Of a stretch of 64,000 nucleotides of DNA, positions 1 to 8,925 are shown one piece after another. Location of the stretch: assembly GCF_036409155.1 (NCBI RefSeq), contig NZ_JAZGLW010000001.1:496001-560000 (forward strand). Reading direction: 5' to 3'. The translations under genes were made by a program, and so were the position numbers. Numbering within the stretch: the stretch's first letter is position 1; each line of letters opens with the position of its first letter. Source of the DNA: Mycobacterium sp. 050128 (lineage in GTDB: Bacteria; Actinomycetota; Actinomycetes; Mycobacteriales; Mycobacteriaceae). The notes under the pieces were generated by a model that saw only the letters and a list, made by a program, of their open reading frames with translations, was not told the origin of the DNA and made no database searches.

Positions 1-308
1 CCATCCGCACCTGCCGCTACAACGACAACATGGCCCGGGTCGAAATCTGTGACACCGGGCCGGGTGTCCCCGCCGATATCCGCGAGCACATCTTCGAGCC
101 GTTCTTCACCACCAAACCGTTCGGCGAAGGCACCGGCCTCGGGCTGGACCTCGCGTTCAACATCGTCGTCAAGAAGCATCGCGGCGATCTGCGGGTGGAA
201 TCGGTGCCGGGCGACACCCGGTTCATCGTGTTGCTGCCGCTGGAGAGCCCCGTCGCCGACGTCGCCGCCGTGGATGACGACGAGGTGGACGACGCCGAGG
301 CTGAATAA
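1..308 (+). CDS. Sensor histidine kinase-like ATP-binding protein, C-terminal fragment
   Basis: The reading frame is open from the window edge (first full codon at 3), so the 5' end lies outside. The visible ~101 residues are the end of an HATPase_c domain: G1 box DTGPGVP, F box IFEPFFTTK and G2 box GEGTGLGLDLA, followed by a strand with GDTRFIVLLPL and an acidic tail rich in Asp/Glu. This is the ATP-binding lid region of a two-component histidine kinase. The sensor and dimerisation parts are not visible, so signal and partner are unknown. The next gene starts 48 bp downstream on the same strand. Confidence 0.85.
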   Translation, partial: IRTCRYNDNMARVEICDTGPGVPADIREHIFEPFFTTKPFGEGTGLGLDLAFNIVVKKHRGDLRVESVPGDTRFIVLLPLESPVADVAAVDDDEVDDAEAE

Positions 309-356
309 GGCTGGACAAGGTGGAATAGCCGCACCGGCGGCCGGGTTGGAGACGGC

Positions 357-1220
357 ATGACCGATGCAGCTGCGAGCAAGCCCAATCTTGGCCGGTTCGG
401 ATCGTTCGGACGTGGCGTAACGCCACAGCAAGCAAAGGAAATCGAGGCACTGGGCTACGGAGCCGTCTGGGTAGGCGGCTCACCGCCCGCCGAACTGGCT
501 TGGGTGGAGCCCATCCTGGAAGCGACGAGCACGTTGCAAGTGGCCACCGGCATCGTGAACATTTGGACCGCGCCAGCCAACGAGGTCGCCGAGTCGTTCC
601 ATCGGATCGACAAGGCCTACCCGGATCGTTTTGTGCTCGGCATCGGCGTCGGCCACCGCGAGGTGATCAGCGAATATCGCAAGCCCTACGACGCGCTGGT
701 CGAATACCTGGACGCGCTCGACGAGTACGGCGTGCCCGCCCATCGGCGGGTGGTGGCCGCCCTGGGCCCACGGGTGCTGAAGCTCTCGGCGCAGCGCAGC
801 GCCGGCGCGCACCCGTATCTGACGACGCCGGAGCACACCGCGCACGCGCGCGAGCTGATCGGGCCGTCGGCGTTCTTGGCACCCGAGCACAAGGTGGTGC
901 TGACCACCCCGGACAAGGCGGGAGCCGACCAGGCCCGCGCGGTCGGACGCAAGGCGCTGGACATGTACTTCAACCTGGCCAACTACCGCAACAACTGGAA
1001 GCGGTCGGGCTTCGGCGAGGACGAGGTCGTCCGTCCGGGCAGCGACCGCCTGGTCGACGCGGTGGTGGCCTACGGCACTCCCGACGCGATCGCCGCACGC
1101 CTTAACGAGCACCTGGAGGCAGGGGCCGACCACGTGGCCGTGCAGGTCCTCACCGAAGATGAAAACCTGGTCTCGGCTTTGGCTGAACTGGCGGGGCCGC
1201 TCGGACTGAACCGCTCGTAA
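357..1220 (+). CDS. LLM-class F420-dependent oxidoreductase, copy 1
   Basis: A 287-residue luciferase-like monooxygenase-fold (TIM barrel) protein, of the mycobacterial F420-using type similar to Rv3463, which also sits upstream of rmlB in M. tuberculosis (from memory). The visible family pattern is an N-terminal EIEALGYGAVWVGGSP strand-turn, VATGIVNIW and LGIGVGHRE, with the C-terminal stretch YGTPDAI. The ATG at 357 follows GGAGA. It is a tandem paralogue of the next gene, sharing most blocks including RSAGAHPYLTTPEHTA. The substrate cannot be read from sequence. Cofactor F420 is inferred from the family. Confidence 0.85.
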   Translation: MTDAAASKPNLGRFGSFGRGVTPQQAKEIEALGYGAVWVGGSPPAELAWVEPILEATSTLQVATGIVNIWTAPANEVAESFHRIDKAYPDRFVLGIGVGHREVISEYRKPYDALVEYLDALDEYGVPAHRRVVAALGPRVLKLSAQRSAGAHPYLTTPEHTAHARELIGPSAFLAPEHKVVLTTPDKAGADQARAVGRKALDMYFNLANYRNNWKRSGFGEDEVVRPGSDRLVDAVVAYGTPDAIAARLNEHLEAGADHVAVQVLTEDENLVSALAELAGPLGLNRS

Positions 1221-1241
1221 TCAACCGCGGAGGGGACCTCG

Positions 1242-2108
1242 ATGAATGACGCCGCAGCACTCAAGCCCAACCTCGGTCGCTACGGCGCCTGGCTGCCCAC
1301 CCGATCCATCACACCCGAGCTGGCCGCCGAGATCGAAGCCCTCGGGTATTCGGCGGCCTGGATCGGCGGATCACCGGACGCCGATCTGGCCTGGGTGGAA
1401 CCGGCACTGGCGCAGACCAATTCGTTACAGCTGGCCACCGGCATCGTCAACATCTGGACGGCGGCGGCCGCACCCGTCGCCGAATCGTTCAAGCGCATCG
1501 AAAGTGCTTACCCTGGAAGGTTTTTGCTCGGTATCGGGGTGGGCCACCCCGAGCACACCCAGGAGTATGTCAAGCCCTACGCCGCACTGGTCGGCTATCT
1601 CGATGCCCTCGACGAGGCGCTGGTGCCGACCAGCCGGCGGGTCCTCGCCGCGCTCGGGCCCAAGGTGTTGGCGCTGTCCGCGGAACGCAGCGCCGGTGCG
1701 CACCCGTACCTGACCACGCCGGAGCACACGGCCAGGGCGCGCGAACAGCTCGGCAATTCGGTGTTCCTGGCCCCGGAGCACAAAGTCGTGCTGACCACCG
1801 ACCGCGACAAGGCGCGCGAGGCCGGCCGTCAGATCGTCCAGCACTATCTGGGGCTGAGCAACTACGTCAACAACTGGCTGCGGCTGGGATTCACCGAGAA
1901 CGACGTGCGCGGGGCCGGCAGCGACCGGCTGATCGACGCGGTGGTCGCCTACGGCACCCCGGAGGCCATCGTGAAGCGTCTGGGCGAGCACCTCGACGCC
2001 GGCGCCGACCACGTAGCCATCCAGGTGCTGGGCGGCTACAACGACGAGACGCTGCTGCCCTCGCTGAGGGAACTGGCGGAGCCGCTTGGGCTAACCCCCA
2101 CAAGCTGA
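1242..2108 (+). CDS. LLM-class F420-dependent oxidoreductase, copy 2
   Basis: A 288-residue paralogue of the preceding gene with the same blocks (EIEALGYSAAWIGGSP, LATGIVNIW, LLGIGVGHPE, RSAGAHPYLTTPEHTA). GGAGGGG lies 7-13 bases before the ATG at 1242. Only 21 bp separate the two genes, so they are a tandem duplication and probably one transcript. The copies differ mainly in the middle and C-terminal thirds, which suggests divergence of substrate range. The F420 cofactor assignment is family inference. Confidence 0.85.
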   Translation: MNDAAALKPNLGRYGAWLPTRSITPELAAEIEALGYSAAWIGGSPDADLAWVEPALAQTNSLQLATGIVNIWTAAAAPVAESFKRIESAYPGRFLLGIGVGHPEHTQEYVKPYAALVGYLDALDEALVPTSRRVLAALGPKVLALSAERSAGAHPYLTTPEHTARAREQLGNSVFLAPEHKVVLTTDRDKAREAGRQIVQHYLGLSNYVNNWLRLGFTENDVRGAGSDRLIDAVVAYGTPEAIVKRLGEHLDAGADHVAIQVLGGYNDETLLPSLRELAEPLGLTPTS

Positions 2109-2122
2109 CCGCGACCCTCGGT

Positions 2123-3130
<1,008 letters not shown>

Positions 3131-3131
3131 G

Positions 3132-3743
3132 ATGGAAGTTCGCGAACTCAAGGTGCCCGGCGCCTGGGAGATCACCCCGAGAATCCACGGGGATTCGCGC
3201 GGCATGTTCTTCGAATGGCTGAAGAACACCGATTTCGGCTCGTTCGCCGGCCATGGGCTGAATGTGCAGCAGGCCAATTGCTCGGTATCGGCCGCCGGGG
3301 TGCTGCGCGGGCTGCACTTCGCCCAGCTGCCACCCAGCCAGGCCAAATACGTGACCTGCGTGCGTGGTGCGGTGTTCGACGTGGTGGTCGACATTCGGGT
3401 CGGCTCACCGACATTCGGCCAGTGGGACTCGGTACTGCTCGACGACCAGGACCGGCGCACGATCTACATCTCCGAAGGCCTCGGGCACGGTTTCCTTGCG
3501 CTGCAAGATAATTCGACGGTGATGTACTTGTGCTCGGCGGAATACAGCCCGCAGCGCGAGCACACCATCTGCGCCACCGACCCGGCCCTGGGCATCGACT
3601 GGCCACTGGTCGACGGTGCCGCCCCGAGTCTGTCCGACCGCGACGCCGTCGCCCCCAGCTTCGACGAGGTGCATGCCGCCGGGCTGCTGCCCACCTGGGA
3701 CGAGGCGCAGAAGTTTGCCGCGCAACTGCGCGGCAAGTCCTGA
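3132..3743 (+). CDS. rmlC: dTDP-4-dehydrorhamnose 3,5-epimerase RmlC
   Basis: Third step of dTDP-L-rhamnose synthesis: double epimerisation at C3 and C5. The protein is a 203-residue cupin with the RmlC blocks DSRGMFFEW, VLRGLHFAQ (catalytic His) and EGLGHGFLAL. The ATG at 3132 lies 1 bp after the rmlB stop, so the pair is co-transcribed and probably translationally coupled. No rmlD or rmlA is in the window. Confidence 0.96.
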   Translation: MEVRELKVPGAWEITPRIHGDSRGMFFEWLKNTDFGSFAGHGLNVQQANCSVSAAGVLRGLHFAQLPPSQAKYVTCVRGAVFDVVVDIRVGSPTFGQWDSVLLDDQDRRTIYISEGLGHGFLALQDNSTVMYLCSAEYSPQREHTICATDPALGIDWPLVDGAAPSLSDRDAVAPSFDEVHAAGLLPTWDEAQKFAAQLRGKS

Positions 3744-3929
3744 GATACTGATTGCCGGGCCGCAACCGCAATAGCCTTTCGGCGTCGTCGCCACCTACCC
3801 GTAGCGAGGCGGCAACGTCGGGTTGGCATTAAACCCACGTTTGTCGCGGGTTCATCGACTACCTTGGGCATTCCGTGCGGAAACTCTGGCCGGCCGCGCG
3901 GAGTCGACGACAGATACGGATTTGCACGC
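3744..3929. other. Intergenic gap between rmlC and the first acyltransferase
   Basis: 186 bp. No convincing gene or terminator was found. The acyltransferase frame stays open back to 3864, but the paralogue alignment places the real start at 3930. Confidence 0.5.
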
Positions 3930-5057
3930 ATGAAGCTAGCGGAGGTGTTCGATCCCCGATGTAACGCACTGAACCTGTTTCGGTTGGGGCTGGCCGCCGA
4001 GGTCATGCTGTTTCACTCCTGGCCGATCACGGGTCACATGCCGCCACACGCGCTGCTGCAGCTCCTCTTCGCGGTCGGTGTCGATGGTTTCTTTGCGATC
4101 TCGGGATTCTTGATCACCGCAAGTTGGCTCCGCGACCCTCGGGTGCGCGATTACCTGACCGCTCGGGCGCTGCGCATCCTGCCCGGGCTGTACGTCTGCC
4201 TGATCGTCACCGCGTTCGTGTTCGCGCCGCTGAGCGTGGCGGTGCAGGGTGGTTCGGCGGCGAAACTGCTGCAGTCCAGCGCGCCATACGAATACGTCCT
4301 GAAAAACGCCACCCTGATATCGGTGCTTCAGTTCGACGTCGCCGGGACGCCGCGCAATATCCCATCCCCGGGAGCCTGGAACGCTTCGCTGTGGTCTCTG
4401 ATCTGGGAAGTGCTGTGCTACATCACCATTGCCGTGATCGGCGTCGTCGGCCTGGCCAATCGGCGATGGATTTCGCCGGCGATCCTGGTGCTCGGGGTGA
4501 TTGGCGCGGCATTGTTGCCGCCGCTGACATTCCCGGGGGCGTGGACCATCCCCCAGCTCGCCGCGCGCTCGGCCATCATGTTTGCCTGCGGCGCCATCAT
4601 GTATCAATGGCGCGACGTGATTCCCGCTCGGTGGTCACTCGTCGCCCTCAGCGTGGTCATCGTCGTCGTCGCTTCCATTCTGCTGCCCGACTACCGGGTG
4701 GTGGCGGCCCTTCCGCTGGCCTATGCCGTGATCACTGCGGGTTCGCTGCTTCGCAAGAAACGCCTGACGCTGCGCACGGACATCTCCTACGGCGTCTACA
4801 TTTACGCGTTTCCGACTCAGCAATTCCTTGCCGTTTTGGGACTGAGCTTCCTAAATCCGATGTTGTTCTTCGTCGTTGCGTTCCTGGCTACTCTTCCGCT
4901 GGCCGCGATGAGCTGGTTCTGGGTAGAGAAGCCCGCGATGGCGCTGAAGTCCCGTCTCAAACGCAAGTGGGGTGCGCCCGCAAGCCTCGGAGCCGACGGC
5001 ACATCCGCGGCCACGGCCACCGAGCAGCCGACTTCCGACGTTCCGGGCGCGGTGTAG
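3930..5057 (+). CDS. Acyltransferase 3 family membrane protein, copy 1
   Basis: A 375-residue multi-pass membrane O-acyltransferase (OafA/YrhL type), a family that moves acetyl or other acyl groups onto extracytoplasmic sugars. The N-terminus carries the family His (AAEVMLFHSW) and GVDGFFAISGFLITASW. About ten hydrophobic segments follow, with a basic C-terminus (KSRLKRKW) and a Thr/Ala-rich tail. ATG 3930 was chosen because the paralogue at 5402 begins with the same MKL.VFDPR block. The position after rmlBC suggests acylation of a rhamnose-containing surface glycan, which is inference. Confidence 0.88.
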   Translation: MKLAEVFDPRCNALNLFRLGLAAEVMLFHSWPITGHMPPHALLQLLFAVGVDGFFAISGFLITASWLRDPRVRDYLTARALRILPGLYVCLIVTAFVFAPLSVAVQGGSAAKLLQSSAPYEYVLKNATLISVLQFDVAGTPRNIPSPGAWNASLWSLIWEVLCYITIAVIGVVGLANRRWISPAILVLGVIGAALLPPLTFPGAWTIPQLAARSAIMFACGAIMYQWRDVIPARWSLVALSVVIVVVASILLPDYRVVAALPLAYAVITAGSLLRKKRLTLRTDISYGVYIYAFPTQQFLAVLGLSFLNPMLFFVVAFLATLPLAAMSWFWVEKPAMALKSRLKRKWGAPASLGADGTSAATATEQPTSDVPGAV

Positions 5058-5094
5058 ACGGGCCTGCTTTCGCCCTGTTTCGCCGCGCGCGCTG

Positions 5095-5283
5095 CGACAG
5101 CTTTTCTTCTCGGTGGGTGTCGCGACGCTGAATCCGATAGTGTTCGCCGGTATGTCGACGACAGTGGTGGTGCCGTTGGCCCCGCTGCGTTGGTTCGCGA
5201 TCGAAACGCGCGCGCAGTCTCTCAAATTTCGACTCAGGCGAAAGTGCTCTGGCTCGCGGCTCGCCGAAGCCAGCCAATCCTGA
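5095..5283 (+). pseudogene. C-terminal relic of a third acyltransferase 3 gene
   Basis: Translation from 5095 gives about 62 residues that align without gaps to the C-termini of both flanking acyltransferases: RQLFFSVGVATLNPIVF against QQLLVICGLAGTNPFVF, then a block ending SLKFRLRRK against SLKSRFKKK, and a final SRLAEASQS against AELSEASRT. The stop is at the equivalent place. The other ~300 residues are missing, and there is no start codon with a ribosome binding site. This is a decayed extra copy from tandem duplication. From 5284 to 5401 nothing else was recognised. Confidence 0.7.
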
Positions 5284-5401
5284 CCGCGCCCGGGATGGCA
5301 ATCCGTGTTTTCGGGACCAAAGACCCGATGCGAAGACGGCGCAATGCGCTTAGATGCAGGAACGGGGTAGCGCCGGGAACGGGGACGGCTGGTGATAACG
5401 G

Positions 5402-6475
5402 ATGAAGCTCGGGCAAGTATTCGATCCGCGAAACAATGCACTGAATGCGTTGCGGCTGGCGATGGCCGCCGAAGTGATCCTTTGGCATTCGTTCGCCGTC
5501 ACGGGTGGCTTACTGCCGTCCGCGCACATACGGCAATTGCTGTTCGGGGTGGGCGTCGACGGGTTCTTTGCGATCTCGGGCTTCCTGATCACCGCGAGCT
5601 GGCTTAACAATCCGCAAATCCGGGACTATATCGTCCATCGCGCTCTTCGTATTCTCCCCGGGCTCTATGTCTGCCTGGCGGTGACCGCGTTTGTCATCGC
5701 GCCGATCGGTGTGGCGATCCAGGGTGGACCGGCGGCACGGCTCCTGCTGTCCAGCGCGCCATTCGAGTATGTGGTGGACAACGCCGCCATAGCGGTGCTC
5801 AAGTTCGATGTCGGTGGAACGCCGACCGGAGTCCCGATTGCGGGGATGTGGAACGGATCACTGTGGACCCTCATCTACGAGGTGCTGTGCTACGCCGGCG
5901 TGGCAGTCCTCGGGTTGGTGGGACTGGCTGCACGTCGATGGACTTCTGCGGTGGTGTTGGCATTGGCCGTGCTCGTCGCTGCGTACTTGCCGCCCATGAC
6001 ATTTCCCGGGATCTGGAGCAACGAGCAATGCATCGCGCGCTTCGCCATCGTGTTTGCCGCCGGCGCCCTGGTGTATCAGTTCAAAGACGTGATTCCCGCT
6101 CGATGGTCACTCGTCGCACTGTGCGTGGGCATCGTTGTGCTGACCGGCCTGCTACCTGACTACCGGCTGGTCGGCGCCGTTCCGTTGGCATACGCCGTCA
6201 TTGTTTCCGGGGCGCTGGCCCACAACAGGTATTTGCGGTTGCCGACGGATCTGTCCTACGGCGTCTACATTTACGCCTTCCCGGTCCAGCAGTTGCTTGT
6301 TATCTGCGGGCTGGCCGGCACGAATCCCTTTGTGTTCGCCGTCATTGCGACGACCGCTACCCTGCCGCTGGCGGCTCTGAGCTGGTTCCTGATCGAAAAG
6401 CCCGCGCTGTCCCTGAAATCTCGATTCAAGAAGAAGCCGGTTGACGCCGAGCTCTCCGAAGCCAGCCGAACCTGA
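5402..6475 (+). CDS. Acyltransferase 3 family membrane protein, copy 2
   Basis: A 357-residue paralogue of the gene at 3930, with the same N-terminal MKL.VFDP start, AAEVILWHS (family His), GVDGFFAISGFLITASW and a multi-pass hydrophobic core ending in KSRFKKK. It lacks the long Thr/Ala tail of copy 1. Predicted role is O-acylation of a cell-envelope sugar. Its last 50 bases overlap, tail to tail, the end of the small membrane protein gene on the other strand. Confidence 0.88.
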   Translation: MKLGQVFDPRNNALNALRLAMAAEVILWHSFAVTGGLLPSAHIRQLLFGVGVDGFFAISGFLITASWLNNPQIRDYIVHRALRILPGLYVCLAVTAFVIAPIGVAIQGGPAARLLLSSAPFEYVVDNAAIAVLKFDVGGTPTGVPIAGMWNGSLWTLIYEVLCYAGVAVLGLVGLAARRWTSAVVLALAVLVAAYLPPMTFPGIWSNEQCIARFAIVFAAGALVYQFKDVIPARWSLVALCVGIVVLTGLLPDYRLVGAVPLAYAVIVSGALAHNRYLRLPTDLSYGVYIYAFPVQQLLVICGLAGTNPFVFAVIATTATLPLAALSWFLIEKPALSLKSRFKKKPVDAELSEASRT

Positions 6476-6833
6476 GGCCACCGGGAAGGTCGGAAAGCGT
6501 CCACAACAACACCGTCAGCACTTCGGCCCCCACGCTGATCGCCGCGTACGGCGCTGGATCCCAACCCTGCTCGGAAAAGCCGAAAAGCCCGCCGGTGCGC
6601 GACAATGCGAAGGCCACCAGGGAGCCGCCGGAGATCGCGGCCCCCGCCCAGCGCAGCCACCATGGACCACCCAGGAGGATCAGCACGGCCACCGCGAACG
6701 AGACGCTGGCCTGGACCAGGAACCCGGTACCGATCGTCGGAATGTGCTGGTAACCATGGACATACAGGTACGCATGGCTGGCGGCGCTGGCGAGCAACGA
6801 CGCGGCGAAGCCAACCCGGATCAAGATGTTCAT
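6426..6833 (-). CDS. Small four-helix integral membrane protein
   Basis: A 135-residue protein starting MNILIRVGFAASLLASAASHA, with about four hydrophobic segments and a basic C-terminus (RRARRQPASS). No catalytic motif or named family is recognised. Its ATG overlaps the stop of the upstream metallophosphoesterase (ATGA), so it belongs to the sigma/Rieske/cupredoxin operon. Extension to the upstream start at 7055 would run through the phosphoesterase gene and was rejected. The 3' end overlaps the acyltransferase on the opposite strand. Confidence 0.7.
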   Translation of the reverse strand: MNILIRVGFAASLLASAASHAYLYVHGYQHIPTIGTGFLVQASVSFAVAVLILLGGPWWLRWAGAAISGGSLVAFALSRTGGLFGFSEQGWDPAPYAAISVGAEVLTVLLWTLSDLPGGLRFGWLRRARRQPASS

Positions 6834-7777
6834 TGCAGCCTCTGCTCTTTCAAAGCCAGGGCGGTCTCGCCCTTGGTGTAACTGACCTCGCGAATGCCGA
6901 GCGCGTCGTGCAGCTTGCCGGCCGGCAGCGTGATCGGCTTGGGCGCCGGCCCATCGCCGGGATGGGGCAGCGGGTAGGCGGTCGTCGTCCCGCTGTAGAA
7001 CGACACGTTGCCTTCCGTCTTCGAAAACAATTGGTGCACATGCCCGTTGATGCATGTAACGGAGGCAAACCGGCGCAGGTAACTGAGGGCCTGGGTGGCG
7101 TCGTCGGTGCCCCAGCCCCAGTCCGGGTACATCGCGAACAGCGGGATATGGCTGAACACGATAATCGGCGTGTCGCTGGACAGGCCCGCGACGTCCTTCT
7201 CGACGAATGCCAGCTGGTCGACACCGAGATGCCCGAGCTTGCGCAGGTTCAGCGTGTTGACCAGTGCGATCACGTGAACGCCGGCGGCGTCAAAGCTGTA
7301 CCACCCGTCGCCTACCGACCCCGCCCCGAATACCTTGCGGTACTTCTGTCCCGCATCGTCGACCGAGTCGTGCTCCCCCGGCACGGTGAACACGTGAGGC
7401 GTCTTCAGCCCACTCATCATCTGCTTCACCTGGTCGAACTGCTCGGGAGTGGACAGGTGCGTGAGGTCACCGGTGTGGACGACGAAATCCGGTGTATAGC
7501 CGAGGTTGTTGACCTGATCGATCGCATGGCCGAACGTGCCGGACACGTCCGGGTTGGGCGCACCGGTGAAGCCGAGGTGACTGTCGCTGATCTGGGCGAA
7601 GCGCAGGGCGGGCCGGACCTTTGCGCGCTCGGCGGCGGCGGCCCCGGCGACGTGTGAGATCACCTCGCCGCCGGCTACCGCGAACCCGACAGCCGCACCG
7701 AACCATGCCCCGTGCCGGATCAGCTGCCGACGACTCATCGTGTTCGGGTCGCGGTTCGCGTTCGTGTCCGAGTTCAC
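6830..7777 (-). CDS. Tat-exported calcineurin-like metallophosphoesterase
   Basis: A 315-residue protein. Residues ~15-45 form a twin-arginine signal (SRRQLIRHGAWFG then a hydrophobic stretch and Ala-rich cleavage region). The phosphoesterase metal motifs follow in order: DSH, HTGDLTH, PGEHD, FSHIP and NGHVH. The usual GNHD/E motif reads GEHD, so one metal-ligand Asn is a Glu, which may alter metal choice. It is coupled by 4-bp overlaps to the cupredoxin upstream and the membrane protein downstream. It is probably a cell-envelope phosphodiesterase or phosphatase of unknown substrate. Confidence 0.85.
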   Translation of the reverse strand: MNSDTNANRDPNTMSRRQLIRHGAWFGAAVGFAVAGGEVISHVAGAAAAERAKVRPALRFAQISDSHLGFTGAPNPDVSGTFGHAIDQVNNLGYTPDFVVHTGDLTHLSTPEQFDQVKQMMSGLKTPHVFTVPGEHDSVDDAGQKYRKVFGAGSVGDGWYSFDAAGVHVIALVNTLNLRKLGHLGVDQLAFVEKDVAGLSSDTPIIVFSHIPLFAMYPDWGWGTDDATQALSYLRRFASVTCINGHVHQLFSKTEGNVSFYSGTTTAYPLPHPGDGPAPKPITLPAGKLHDALGIREVSYTKGETALALKEQRLQ

Positions 7778-8184
7778 TGCGTCACCACCACGGTGCCGTG
7801 CATCATCGGGTGAATCGAACAGACATAGTCGAAAGTCCCTGCGGTGGAGAAGGTGTGGGTGAAACTGGCCCCGGTCCCCATGCCGGGTGAATGAAACGAT
7901 CCGTCACTCGCGGCCACTGTGTGGGGTTCTTCGTCACGATTGATCCAGGTGACCGTCGTGCCGACACTGACCTTCAGCGTCGCGGGAGCGAACGCGAAGC
8001 CGTCGATGGTGACTTGGTTACCGCTGGCCGGTGCCGACGGCGCGGTGACCGATGGCGTTGCACCGGAGTCCGGCTTCATCGTGACCGACGCGTGCGCATC
8101 GGGCCGCGACGCAGAGCACCCGGCCAGCAACAGCGTCCCCGCCGCCAGCAAGGCAAAGTGTTTTCGGAACGTGGCAATCTTCAT
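7774..8184 (-). CDS. Cupredoxin (plastocyanin-like) lipoprotein
   Basis: A 136-residue secreted lipoprotein. A signal peptide ends in lipobox LLAGC (lipidated Cys23), followed by an Ala/Ser/Pro linker and a blue-copper domain. The type-1 copper ligands are visible: His in EEPHTV, then Cys, His and Met in YVCSIHPMMHG. This indicates an electron carrier or copper-binding protein anchored outside the membrane. It sits 30 bp after the Rieske gene and overlaps the phosphoesterase by 4 bp, so it is likely part of a redox chain encoded by this operon. Confidence 0.88.
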   Translation of the reverse strand: MKIATFRKHFALLAAGTLLLAGCSASRPDAHASVTMKPDSGATPSVTAPSAPASGNQVTIDGFAFAPATLKVSVGTTVTWINRDEEPHTVAASDGSFHSPGMGTGASFTHTFSTAGTFDYVCSIHPMMHGTVVVTQ

Positions 8185-8214
8185 GCCCAGTGATAGGGCG
8201 GGTGGTTACACCGC

Positions 8215-8925
8215 TTAGGCCGGCCGTTCGGGGTACGGCGGTGGGGCGAGCACCTCGACGACCCCGTTGACCTCGCGAACCATCAATGTGGGCAATGGCT
8301 TTGGGGCGATCGGCAGTTGGTGGGTGAGCACTTCTCCCGCCGGGGAGAACGAGGTCGAGTGGCAGGGGCAGCGCAACCTGTCGTCTGGCGCGTCGAACCA
8401 CAACTTGCACCCCTGATGCGTGCATACCCCGGACACGGCTTCGAGTTTGCCATCGACGCGGCGAACGAATCCGCTGACCGATCCCAGATCGAACGCATGC
8501 ATGCGACCGTCCGGCACGTCCGAACTGGTCGCGACGCGCTGCCAGCTTCCGTCGTTGGGCGTGAGTTGTCCTGCGACGGCAGGGCCTTCGGTGACGCCTC
8601 CGGTCACGGCTCGATCGATGGAAACCGCGGTGACCGCGGCGGCTGCCGCGGCCGACGTGCCCACGATAACCTGACGTCGCGTGGTGTTCTGCTTGGGTGC
8701 CGGTGGCGCGGGTGGTGCGCCGGCCATCTGTTCGGCGAGCCGCCGGTGCAGGTCGGTGAGGAATTCCTGGCGTGGGGCGGCCCCCACCTCAGAGCCCTGC
8801 CCGGCAGCGCGCAGGTCGATCGCCGTGCGGATCTGGGCGGCCTCAAAGTCAGTTGGCGCAAACGGTTTTGGCCGTCGGCCCCGCAGCATATCGTCGATGT
8901 AGCGACGCAATCCTCGCGCGTTCAT
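8215..8925 (-). CDS. Rieske [2Fe-2S] protein with long N-terminal cytoplasmic segment
   Basis: A 236-residue protein. Residues ~1-85 are charged and soluble. Then comes TRRQVIVGTSAAAAAAVTAV, which looks like a Tat-type signal or single membrane anchor, and a C-terminal Rieske fold with both cluster motifs, CTHQGC and CPCHSTSF (Cys-His pairs). The start codon overlaps the stop of the upstream sigma-factor gene (ATGA). That position is usually held by an anti-sigma factor, so a regulatory function of the N-terminal segment is possible, but this is inference. Otherwise it is an electron-transfer protein of the membrane surface. Confidence 0.87.
   Translation of the reverse strand: MNARGLRRYIDDMLRGRRPKPFAPTDFEAAQIRTAIDLRAAGQGSEVGAAPRQEFLTDLHRRLAEQMAGAPPAPPAPKQNTTRRQVIVGTSAAAAAAVTAVSIDRAVTGGVTEGPAVAGQLTPNDGSWQRVATSSDVPDGRMHAFDLGSVSGFVRRVDGKLEAVSGVCTHQGCKLWFDAPDDRLRCPCHSTSFSPAGEVLTHQLPIAPKPLPTLMVREVNGVVEVLAPPPYPERPA

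Noticed and set aside
5095..5127. Idea that the acyltransferase relic is an N- to C-terminal internal-deletion fusion, because ALRQLFFSVGV also resembles the N-terminal QLLFGVGVDG
   Set aside because: The whole segment aligns gap-free to the C-terminal regions of both paralogues, so a simple C-terminal remnant is sufficient.
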